A DNA stretch of 64,000 nucleotides from Turneriella sp942492915. Its GTDB lineage: Bacteria; Spirochaetota; Leptospiria; Turneriellales; Turneriellaceae. The notes beneath the pieces were generated by a model. That model had not been told where the DNA came from. It did not search any database and saw only the letters and a list, made by a program, of their open reading frames with translations. Location: NCBI GenBank assembly GCA_942492915.1, contig OW818662.1:1364001-1428000 (forward strand), written 5' to 3'. Positions 33,354 to 41,449 of the stretch are shown here, one piece after another. Numbering within the stretch: the stretch's first letter is position 1; every line of letters starts with the position of its first letter. The position numbers and the translations under genes are program-made.

Positions 33354-34265
33354 TCATGCTCCTGTTATTTTCTTTTCGCGTAAAAATTCAAACACCCACC
33401 CTGAAATATCGTCGGCGTGTTCGAGAATAGCATTGTGCGTGCCCGAAGGTATCGAAAAGTACCACGAAGCAGGCACCGCCTGGTGTACGCGTTCTGAGTG
33501 CGACGGCAACGCAAACAGGTCTGATTCACCCGAAACTATCAGGCAAGGTGCGATGATACGCTCGAACTGGCCCTCGTTAGTGTGGTGGTGAATGGCGTGA
33601 GACATGTGCAGAATATATTCGAAATCAAGCTCGGCAAGCTGGTCGAGAAAGGGCCTCAGCTCAGTTTCTGAGACGCGTTCAGGGTTGAGCAGGGCACCGC
33701 GCCCTAAAGCGACGCGCAGAGCGTAAGGCAGGCTGTGCGCCGTGCGCCATGTCGTCTGTAAGAAGGATTTCAGCAGCGGAAATGCCCTGTGCGTAAAGTT
33801 GAGCATCGGCGCAAAGATATTCAAATTCATAAAGGTATCAAAGATTCTGCCGTAGATACCAAGCAGCAACACCATGCCGGTGACGCGCGAATTGTCCCGG
33901 TAGTTCCATTCGACGGCGAGCTGGCAGCCCATGCTGTAACCCACCAGCAGCACGCGCGGACTGCCGATATGCGCGTGCAGCGCGTCAATGTCATCAAGCA
34001 CTGCATCGACTGAGACCGTATTGTAGCGTTCGCGGTACGCGAGCCCCTGGCCGCGGTAGTCGAAGGTGACAATACGGTACTCGGCACCCAACGCGGCCAC
34101 GACCTTGGCAATATTAAACTGATTGCAGGTAAAACCGTTCAGAAAGAAAATCGTCTGCCGGGCATCGCTGCGCCCGTATTCAAAAAAAGGCAGATTGACG
34201 CCATCTTTTGCCTTGAAATACCCTTTGGGAACCGGGTAGCGGTCAAAGCTGTACATTAGTGTCAC
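33354..34265 (-). CDS. alpha/beta hydrolase
   Basis: A 303-residue hydrolase without signal peptide. It has FFLNGFTCNQFN for the oxyanion region, FDYRGQGLA, nucleophile elbow GYSMGC, acid SGESDLFALPSHSE and catalytic His in SGTHNAILE. The layout matches esterases and haloperoxidase-like enzymes; substrate unknown. An ATG three codons in (34256) is also possible. Convergent with the CNNM operon, nine bases from its end. Confidence 0.78.
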   Translation of the reverse strand: MTLMYSFDRYPVPKGYFKAKDGVNLPFFEYGRSDARQTIFFLNGFTCNQFNIAKVVAALGAEYRIVTFDYRGQGLAYRERYNTVSVDAVLDDIDALHAHIGSPRVLLVGYSMGCQLAVEWNYRDNSRVTGMVLLLGIYGRIFDTFMNLNIFAPMLNFTHRAFPLLKSFLQTTWRTAHSLPYALRVALGRGALLNPERVSETELRPFLDQLAELDFEYILHMSHAIHHHTNEGQFERIIAPCLIVSGESDLFALPSHSERVHQAVPASWYFSIPSGTHNAILEHADDISGWVFEFLREKKITGA

Positions 34266-34337
34266 TTTAGGCTAAAAACTGCATGTCAAGAATTACTTGA
34301 AACGACCTCTCGCGCTTTTTTACTGCACGCACGGCCC

Positions 34338-35795
34338 ATGCGCATTCCAGATCTTCTTAAACGCAAGCTCTTGCTCGCATCGGTAATCTTTGTGGCGGTC
34401 ATGCCGATTTTGGCGTCGGCTCTCTTTATCACCTACCGTTCGTTTCAGCAGGCGAAACTCGACGCGGTTGACCGGGCCAAATCTCTGCTGTCGCATATCG
34501 CCGACAAACAAGACGAACTGATTGCGCAGACAATGCAGTCGATGCGCATTCTGGTGTTGCTGCCCGAGGTCAGAGGTGGGGGCAAACCCTGTTCAGCGTT
34601 CATGTCGAGGTTTATTACCAGCAATCCTCTTTATGATAATGCCGGTGTGGTGCGCCCCAACGGCGATATCTTTTGCTCAGGCCTTACCCCGAAAGGCAAG
34701 GTCAACGTCGGCGAACGCGAGTGGTTTAAACTGGTAAGCCGCACCCGCTCGCCGCAGATTGGCGGTCTGCAGTTCGGTAAGATCAGTGGTAAACCAGGAA
34801 TCATAGCCGCGATGCCGATCATCGGCTCAGATGGTGAGTTGAATGCGATTCTTTATCTTTCGATCAGCGTTGAATGGCTTGAGGATGTCTTCGCCGAATA
34901 TACCTTGCCTGAAAAATCGCAGATCACCGCACTCGATACGCAGGGCATCGTGCTCTTTCAGCATCCTTTGAAGCTCGATAACGAACCATCGCTGATGGGA
35001 AAACCCTTTCCGAACGAACGCGTTTGGAAGCACATCAAAGCCGCGGGCGAGACGATTGCACCAGCTCGCGTCAACGAAGCCGACAAAAAGCATATCTATA
35101 CCTTTCAGCGCATTGAATCTGAAGACCGCGCGGCGATGTATATCACGCTGCGTTTTCTCGAATCGGCGATCTACCGCGATGCTTACCATAACGCGCTCAC
35201 GTTGATTCTGGGGCTCTGCCTTTCGCTCGTCGCAACCTTCTTGCTGGCTTACGTCGCGGGCAACTACATCTTTCTGCGGCCCGTCGAACAAGAGATAGAG
35301 AAACTCAACGATGTAGCCGAAACTGACCCACTGACGCAGGTTTTAAACCGCCGCGGTTTCACGCGGCTCGCCGAAGCACGGCTTGCGGCCTCTGCCGGTG
35401 GCGAACACCATTCGGTGCTGCTCATGGACATCGACCACTTCAAAAAGATCAATGATGAACACGGCCACGCCACGGGAGACGAAGTACTGCGCGAAACAGT
35501 GCTGCGCATTCGCGGTGTTCTGCGCGAAGGCGAAATCTTCGCGCGGGTAGGGGGCGAAGAGTTTGCCATCTTCATACCGGCAGTGACCCGCGAAAACGCG
35601 ATTCTGCTCGCCGAACGCGTGCGCGTGGCAATCGACAGCCTGCCTTTCGAGACCGCGATGGGGAAACTCAAGGTGTCCACGTCAGTCGGCGTCTGCCACG
35701 CGACCCCCAGACTGACTCTCGAGAAATTTCTCGACCGGGCAGACAAGGCGCTCTACAAGAGCAAGAGATCGGGAAGAAATAAGGTTTCTATTTAG
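34338..35795 (+). CDS. dCache-GGDEF diguanylate cyclase
   Basis: A 485-residue membrane sensor: membrane helix (LLLASVIFVAVMPILASALF), periplasmic dCache-like domain of ~240 residues (YDNAGVVRPNGDIFCSGLTPKGKVNVGEREWFKLV), second helix near 280-300 and a GGDEF domain (TDPLTQVLNRRGF, MDIDHFKKINDEHGHATGDEVL, RVGGEEFAIF). The GGEEF form supports c-di-GMP synthesis from two GTP. The usual inhibitory RxxD upstream reads R-E-G-E, so product inhibition may be weak. It ends in a strong hairpin. Confidence 0.88.
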   Translation: MRIPDLLKRKLLLASVIFVAVMPILASALFITYRSFQQAKLDAVDRAKSLLSHIADKQDELIAQTMQSMRILVLLPEVRGGGKPCSAFMSRFITSNPLYDNAGVVRPNGDIFCSGLTPKGKVNVGEREWFKLVSRTRSPQIGGLQFGKISGKPGIIAAMPIIGSDGELNAILYLSISVEWLEDVFAEYTLPEKSQITALDTQGIVLFQHPLKLDNEPSLMGKPFPNERVWKHIKAAGETIAPARVNEADKKHIYTFQRIESEDRAAMYITLRFLESAIYRDAYHNALTLILGLCLSLVATFLLAYVAGNYIFLRPVEQEIEKLNDVAETDPLTQVLNRRGFTRLAEARLAASAGGEHHSVLLMDIDHFKKINDEHGHATGDEVLRETVLRIRGVLREGEIFARVGGEEFAIFIPAVTRENAILLAERVRVAIDSLPFETAMGKLKVSTSVGVCHATPRLTLEKFLDRADKALYKSKRSGRNKVSI

Positions 35796-35836
35796 GGTAG
35801 CTCAGGAAACGACCTTAGTCGTTTCCTGAGCTACCC
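35795..35836. terminator. 19-bp perfect inverted repeat between convergent genes
   Basis: GGGTAGCTCAGGAAACGAC at 35795-35813 pairs perfectly with 35818-35836 over a 4-base loop. It lies at the 3' ends of the convergent GGDEF and AMP nucleosidase genes and contains the latter's stop, suiting a two-way terminator. Confidence 0.75.
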
Positions 35837-36981
35837 AATAATGGCTCATCAAATGACCTGACATCGTCGTTTGGCAAACCTTGCGGGTAATCCGCGCGTA
35901 TTGCCTCAACTGTGCGAATGGCAATTTCGAGGTGCTTTTCTTTGCTGTTGGCGTAAAATGCCTGCGCATCACCTGAGAGTTTTGGCCGTCCGTGCAGCGG
36001 CTTATCGCTGACGCAGAGCAGCGTTGCATGCGGAATGCGGTAGCGATAGCCGTTCGCTGCGATCGTCGCCGATTCCATGTCGACGGCAATCGAACGCGAC
36101 ATCTTCATCGCGTCGACTGTCTGCCGCTGGTTGAATTCCCAGTTGCGGTTGTCTGTCGTGTAGACGGTGCCCATGCGGTACGGTATGCTGCGCTCAGCCA
36201 GTTCGCGGCGCAGGTATGAATTGATCAAAAAATTCGGAATCACCGGTATTTCATTCGGCAGCACCTGCTGCATTACGCGATCGGCGCGCATGTAAGAAGA
36301 TGCCAGCACGTAGTCGCCGATATCCTGGTGATTGCGTAATCCACCGCAATGGCCGACCATGATCATCAGATCGGGCCTCAGCACTGCGACGTGGTCGGTG
36401 ATCGTCTTGGCATTTGCCGGGCCGACGCCGATGTTGATGAGGGTTACGCCTGCATGGCCTGGCATTTCATGATGGTACGCCGCCATCTGCGCGCCGGGGT
36501 TCGTGGGCTTCACGCAATCAGGGTAGAGAGACAAAAACGCGTCGACATGCATGCGGTAATTGGTAAAGAGAATGTAGCGCTGAAAGCTCGAAGCTGGTGT
36601 GGATGTATAGTGGTGCAGGCGATTGAGCGACAGTTCAATGCGTTCGGCCGCAAACAGAAACAGCTTCTTCTTGCGTAAGTCCCACGCATCTTCGCTGAGG
36701 CTTTCAAAAAGTTCAGGGTCAAACAGATCACGGCGCGTACGGGATTCAGAAATTCTGATCTCCGCACCGCGCACGAGCAGAGCCTCAAATTCACGACGCA
36801 GATACCATTCGAGTGCAGCGGGCTCGGCAAACTCGCCGCTGATCGTGGGGTTGTGCGTCGACCAGGGGCGCGTTACTTCAACGAGCGAATATTTACCCGC
36901 TTCGTAAATTGCAGACATCTCTGCGATGAGAGTAGCGGCGCGATCTGCTGCAGACATGCTTGCAGCGATGCGCCATTGCAA
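35815..36981 (-). CDS. amn: AMP nucleosidase
   Basis: A 388-residue AMP nucleosidase, which splits AMP into adenine and ribose 5-phosphate in purine salvage and adenylate balance. The N-terminal AMP-nucleosidase domain covers about residues 20-165 and the purine-phosphorylase-like domain 170-360 (VTLINIGVGPANAKTITDHVA, MVGHCGGLRNHQDIGDYVLA, AVDMESATIAANGYRYRIPHATLLCVSDKPLHGRPKL). Length is below the ~480 of the E. coli enzyme. The start could instead be the ATG at 36957. Confidence 0.88.
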   Translation of the reverse strand: MQWRIAASMSAADRAATLIAEMSAIYEAGKYSLVEVTRPWSTHNPTISGEFAEPAALEWYLRREFEALLVRGAEIRISESRTRRDLFDPELFESLSEDAWDLRKKKLFLFAAERIELSLNRLHHYTSTPASSFQRYILFTNYRMHVDAFLSLYPDCVKPTNPGAQMAAYHHEMPGHAGVTLINIGVGPANAKTITDHVAVLRPDLMIMVGHCGGLRNHQDIGDYVLASSYMRADRVMQQVLPNEIPVIPNFLINSYLRRELAERSIPYRMGTVYTTDNRNWEFNQRQTVDAMKMSRSIAVDMESATIAANGYRYRIPHATLLCVSDKPLHGRPKLSGDAQAFYANSKEKHLEIAIRTVEAIRADYPQGLPNDDVRSFDEPLLGSSGND

Positions 36982-37191
36982 GCGACGTCAAGCGAATTGC
37001 AACAGTGGCCAGCGCCAACATCTGTGTAAACAAGTGATCACTGCTTTATTGTTCTATAGACAAATAATGGCATTGACGAGTCATCGTCGTCCATCTAATT
37101 ACGGTAACGCACTTTACAACACTTCGGCCGTTAACGAAATGACAGTGGCTGAATTGGCAAGTAGCTTGCTGGCTTTCTCCACACCAAACTC

Positions 37192-39069
37192 ATGGAAAAA
37201 ATAATGAAAATGTACCTCTCTCGTCTCTGCGGACTATTGTGCGCGCTGCTGTTGGTTGCACCTACGATACCGCTTTTGGCACAAACGCAGTTTCCCGAAA
37301 TACCTAAACTCGAAGAAGAAAAAGAGGCGAGCGACGCCAAAAAGGCAGAAGCCGAGAAGGTGAAGAGCGAAGCGAAAGCCGACGAGAAGGGCACTCCCAC
37401 CGCTCAGAAAGAAGATCCTGACAAGAAGTCGCCTGAGAAGAAAAATCCGACGCGCGACAACCAGCTCTCAGAAGCGGCGATCGACCGCACCGGCCAGTGG
37501 ATCTACGAGTTCGAGCGCCAGTTCGCGGTGCGCAAAGACAAGCCCGAGTTTGAATTTCTCTGGGGCTTTAACATGCTGCAGGAATTTCACTCTTATAACA
37601 ACGCCGACCTCAGAAAGCTTAACAGCACCAACGACTTTCAGATTCGCACGACCGACGACCAGCAGGGTCTGGCATTAACCCGCGCCAAGTTTGATACCTC
37701 TTTTATGTTTCCGAAACAGCGCGTGGGCGTTGAGATGTCATTTGGTTTTGACGGCGTCTGGGGCAGTTTTCAGCTGCAGGGCAACGGTAACCCCGGCACG
37801 CGTATTGCGCGCGCGAATATCTTTTGGGAGTTCTTTAATTTAAACGGCCTTGTTGCCGACGTCGTGATGGGGCGCCAGTTCTTCAGCGTCGGCGGCATTC
37901 AGAACGACTACATGCTGCGCGACGTGCTCGACGCAGTTGTGTTCAACGTGCACTGGAAAGATAAGGTCGACATCAAAATTCTCGGTGTCGACGTCTTCTC
38001 TGGCGCGAACAGCTACGGAGCGGGCGAAAACGACCGCTGGAACGACGAATTTCAGTATTTCTCGCGTGATTCGACCAATAAGCTCGCAGGCCTCAATGGC
38101 GACGTTTCGACTTACCGCACAGGTATCGTCGCATCGGGCGAGCCCTTCATGAAGAAGCTCATGAAATTGCGGCTCGACCCGCGTGTGTACGCTTTCTATG
38201 CACGCGTGCGGGGAACGAAAGGCGGTTCTGATTATTCTGAGAATGGCCGCATCGGTAACTTCTCAGACAACGACTGGTCGGGCCTTTTCGGGGCACGCCT
38301 TGCAGCGCACTTGAACGAACAGGTGCCGATCTTCAGCCAGCTGATTGTCTATGTCGACGGCGCGATGTCAACTGGCTCAGACCTGCGCCGCCAGGGTCAG
38401 CCCATCGCCGATTACACCACGTTCGGCTTTGGTGCCGGTACAACCGCAAGGCTCAAAACGCTCTTTGGCTGGCTCGCACCTCTGGGTGAGGTCGATTTCT
38501 TTTATGCGCAGGGCCCGCAGTACGACAAGAACGGCAACATGATCTCACATGGCTTTATCTCGATGCGCGGTGACCGCATCGGTGGTACGCTTATGCGCCG
38601 CTACTGGGGTGTGCGCCCATCGGGCTATGTAGGCTATAACGGTATCGATGACACCCCATTCGACGCCAACCGTAAGTCAGGCGTCTTGATGCTGCACGCA
38701 GGTTTCGGCGTCGAGATGTCGAAAAAATACGTTGTGCGCGCTGATATCTGGCACGTGCAAGACACCGCCTCAACCGCGGTTAACTTCAGCCCGAACAACC
38801 TCGACCTCATCAACAACCCATACGTGTCACGCGCCGAACTCGACGCACAGCAGCGTTTCGGCAAAGCACTCGGGCAAGAAATCAACCTGACGCTTCAGTA
38901 CTTCCCGAATTCACTGCTGATGTTTCAGCTGACGGGCGCCATGTTCATTCCCGGTTCTTTCTTTAGTACACCGATCGAAGACATCGTCAGCAAAAACGGC
39001 GCCCCCAAAGGCGGCCCGGCCGACGCCGACTTCATGGGCGTATTCTTAAGGAGCACGATATCTTTCTGA
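37192..39069 (+). CDS. outer-membrane beta-barrel protein
   Basis: A 625-residue exported protein: signal peptide (LCGLLCALLLVAPTIPLLAQ), then ~65 residues of Lys/Glu/Asp-rich linker and a long strand-rich region ending in Phe (LRSTISF), as in porin-like barrels. Aromatic girdles and repeated Gly/Asn/Asp turns run throughout. No family recognised. Its position at the head of the nuclease/phospholipase cluster suggests a channel for uptake of the products or for export. ATG codons at residues 1 and 5 are both possible. Confidence 0.75.
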   Translation: MEKIMKMYLSRLCGLLCALLLVAPTIPLLAQTQFPEIPKLEEEKEASDAKKAEAEKVKSEAKADEKGTPTAQKEDPDKKSPEKKNPTRDNQLSEAAIDRTGQWIYEFERQFAVRKDKPEFEFLWGFNMLQEFHSYNNADLRKLNSTNDFQIRTTDDQQGLALTRAKFDTSFMFPKQRVGVEMSFGFDGVWGSFQLQGNGNPGTRIARANIFWEFFNLNGLVADVVMGRQFFSVGGIQNDYMLRDVLDAVVFNVHWKDKVDIKILGVDVFSGANSYGAGENDRWNDEFQYFSRDSTNKLAGLNGDVSTYRTGIVASGEPFMKKLMKLRLDPRVYAFYARVRGTKGGSDYSENGRIGNFSDNDWSGLFGARLAAHLNEQVPIFSQLIVYVDGAMSTGSDLRRQGQPIADYTTFGFGAGTTARLKTLFGWLAPLGEVDFFYAQGPQYDKNGNMISHGFISMRGDRIGGTLMRRYWGVRPSGYVGYNGIDDTPFDANRKSGVLMLHAGFGVEMSKKYVVRADIWHVQDTASTAVNFSPNNLDLINNPYVSRAELDAQQRFGKALGQEINLTLQYFPNSLLMFQLTGAMFIPGSFFSTPIEDIVSKNGAPKGGPADADFMGVFLRSTISF

Positions 39070-39081
39070 TGGTTAAAGCAA

Positions 39082-39194
39082 CCTCACCCCGGCTTGCGGC
39101 TTTGCTAGGCAAAGCCTTAAGCCACCCCTCTCCTAAAGGAGAGGGGAAGAAAAAATTCCCCCTCTCCTTTAGGAGAGGGGGAAGGGGGGTGAGG
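39082..39194. repeat. nested palindromic REP-like element
   Basis: Two tight palindromes, CCCCTCTCC-TAAA-GGAGAGGGG at 39125-39146 and CCCCCTCTCC-TTTA-GGAGAGGGGG at 39158-39181, are flanked by CCTCACCCC (39082-39090) and GGGGTGAGG (39186-39194). Similar elements recur between genes in many bacteria. The lamin-tail lipoprotein frame is open through it, which is why its start is placed beyond the element. Confidence 0.8.
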
Positions 39195-39206
39195 TTTACA
39201 GCCATT

Positions 39207-39953
39207 ATGCTACCGCTTCTTTTATTTCTTGCGCAATGCACCTCTTCCGTGGGTGAACTCTGGCCCACCGCGATCAACGTCGACCGCAAACGCGGTTGCG
39301 CCGAGATCCGTGAGGTAAACTGGGCGGGTTCGATGAAAAACAACGGCACGTATGACGGCGACGATGATTTTATTGAGATACAGAATACCGATTGTAATAA
39401 GCCGATCGATTTGGCGAACTGGCGCATCGAGCTGACGGGTGACCTACGAAAGGTCTATTATGTACCGGCGGGCGGCAATACCACCGTGGCACCGGGACAG
39501 TTTGCAGTTATTATCGGCAAGGCTGACGGTGCGTTTCGCGGGCAGGGCGACGCGGCTTATGTGCCGATTGTACTTGAGGGGCTAGCTATTCCCGAGCGCA
39601 ACTGGTCTGTCACGACACGCACGGCTGAAAACTTTCTCATGGAGAGCGGTGTGAATACCACCGAAGCCGACGATGCGACTAGCCGTAACTTTCCCCTGTC
39701 AGGGGCGTTTGACGGCGTCACAACACGGTCGATGGAGCGCACTGAAGACCAGTTTGAAGAAGAGGGCGGTTCGGTCTCAACCTGGCACGCATCAACGCCT
39801 TGCAACGAGACATCCCCCTCGCAGGCGATTACGCTCTATGGTACGAATTGCAGTGCATCGATTGCGGGCGTGAGTGGCAGATATGTACACGCTGACTATT
39901 CGCTGCGCACTTTTGCAACGCCTGGCGAGGCTAACACGCCGGATTACAAATGA
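39207..39953 (+). CDS. lamin-tail-domain lipoprotein
   Basis: A 248-residue predicted lipoprotein (LLLFLAQC lipobox) with one lamin-tail (LTD) domain: CAEIREVNWAG, DDFIEIQNTDCNKPIDLANWRIEL, then GQFAVIIGK. LTDs are Ig-like modules found on bacterial secreted nucleases and phosphodiesterases. The closing SLRTFATPGEANTP recalls LTD ends in the neighbouring PLD gene. Start at 39207 is used since upstream codons come from a repeat element. Overlaps the next gene by four bases. Confidence 0.8.
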   Translation: MLPLLLFLAQCTSSVGELWPTAINVDRKRGCAEIREVNWAGSMKNNGTYDGDDDFIEIQNTDCNKPIDLANWRIELTGDLRKVYYVPAGGNTTVAPGQFAVIIGKADGAFRGQGDAAYVPIVLEGLAIPERNWSVTTRTAENFLMESGVNTTEADDATSRNFPLSGAFDGVTTRSMERTEDQFEEEGGSVSTWHASTPCNETSPSQAITLYGTNCSASIAGVSGRYVHADYSLRTFATPGEANTPDYK

Positions 39954-41449
39954 AAAGAATATTTTTGCACAATATAGTTCTTCCCGCTCTTCTTACCGGA
40001 CTATTGGTCAAAGGCGCGTGCGTCACTAAAACAAACGAAGCCGACCAGCGGCTGCAGAACATGAGTTACTACATCGGTTATGGTGGTAACCCGAAGGCGA
40101 AAGAAAAGTTACTCGGCATTATTGCCGGTGCTAAACAAGAAGTTGTAGGGGTCTTCAGCGACCTTGCCGACACCGAGATCAGCAGTGCGCTCATCGCAAA
40201 GGCCAACGATGGCCTCAAAGTAGCAATTGGCGGTGACCAGCGCGCCGAGAATAATGCAGGTTTTGCGGCCCTAAAAGCAATGCGGGCACAGAACAAATTT
40301 CTGACCTACGCCAGCGCAACGTCCGCAGCCGATGCCGAGCCGAATCTCAATCTCAAGAAGAAAATTCTCGCCACGAGGCTAAACTTCAATCGCCTCAACC
40401 GGTCATCGAAATACAATGCTGCGCCCTACGACGGGCGCGTCGAATATAACTTTGTCGTTGCCGACAAATATACCTGCTGGATCTCAACCGGCGGCGCTAA
40501 CACCGGCACGTTCGATTCAGGCTTTTCTGTGGTCTTCGTGTTTCAGTCGTTCGATATCTGTAACGACTTCTACAATGAAGGCCAGCAGGGTGCCTATGGC
40601 GGCCTCTTTGGCGATGAGGGAGTGCCTTCTTTCGGAAAATTCCGCAACAGTAAGACCATTACCGACCCCAACACGCGCTTCAGGCTGGCTGATCTGATCT
40701 TCAACATTTATTACGCGCCACAGGAAAAACCACTGGTGCCGGTCATTACTGAACTGTTGCGAGCCGAAGATACAATTCAATTCGCTACCCGCGCCATGAC
40801 GCAAGACATTATCGCCGACGTAGTGCTGCACAACGCCAACCGCAGCAATATTTTGAATGCGCTGCAGTATAAGGCGCGCTTGCCGCAGGTTTATGGAAAG
40901 TCTTTTAAACTATGGGGCGTTGTTGGGACTGAAACGGATTCGAATCTTTCGCGCGTGCCGTCGCCCTGGACGGGAAACTACGACGCCCCTTACAGCACGT
41001 TGGTTACGGGAACTTGTCCCACGATAAATTCGGCGACGGTAGATTTGCCATATAAAGACACCGATGGCAACGCCATTTTCATGACAGGCAGAACGATGAC
41101 AACGTCGATTCATTGTGATCTTAAGGCCCTTTCGGACTCAGTAAACAACACTTCTGTTGTCGACATTCGCAAGCACCCGCTCGCGTTGCCGTTTAACATC
41201 TTTCTCATCGATGCCAATGGGCGTAAACCCCGCCTTGTAATCATGTCGTCTGACTTACGCAAACGTTTCTATTACGACGACAGCAAGAGCCAGGAAGCCG
41301 AACCGAAACGCACGCAGAATGCCTTTTTTCATATCACCGATGCCTTTGTGATGGTGATCGAACCTGCCGGGTCAACCACCGATCGCAGAATTTTTGACGA
41401 TTTCTCAACGCTGCTCACGCGGTTCTATAACTCAGGAGGTTCACTGTGA
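39950..41449 (+). CDS. degenerate phospholipase D-like lipoprotein
   Basis: A 499-residue exported protein with signal MKRIFLHNIVLPALLTGLLVKGAC (Cys24 as possible lipid site). The first half has a PLD-like layout: AKEKLLGIIAGAKQEVVGVFSDL, LKVAIGGD, then VEYNFVVADKYTCWISTGGANTGTF in the place of the HKD motif. His and Lys are missing (VEY-N-F), so it should not be a phosphodiesterase. A second half is unlike known motifs. It precedes an apparently active PLD and overlaps it by four bases, so it may be a partner or decoy subunit. Confidence 0.75.
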   Translation: MKRIFLHNIVLPALLTGLLVKGACVTKTNEADQRLQNMSYYIGYGGNPKAKEKLLGIIAGAKQEVVGVFSDLADTEISSALIAKANDGLKVAIGGDQRAENNAGFAALKAMRAQNKFLTYASATSAADAEPNLNLKKKILATRLNFNRLNRSSKYNAAPYDGRVEYNFVVADKYTCWISTGGANTGTFDSGFSVVFVFQSFDICNDFYNEGQQGAYGGLFGDEGVPSFGKFRNSKTITDPNTRFRLADLIFNIYYAPQEKPLVPVITELLRAEDTIQFATRAMTQDIIADVVLHNANRSNILNALQYKARLPQVYGKSFKLWGVVGTETDSNLSRVPSPWTGNYDAPYSTLVTGTCPTINSATVDLPYKDTDGNAIFMTGRTMTTSIHCDLKALSDSVNNTSVVDIRKHPLALPFNIFLIDANGRKPRLVIMSSDLRKRFYYDDSKSQEAEPKRTQNAFFHITDAFVMVIEPAGSTTDRRIFDDFSTLLTRFYNSGGSL

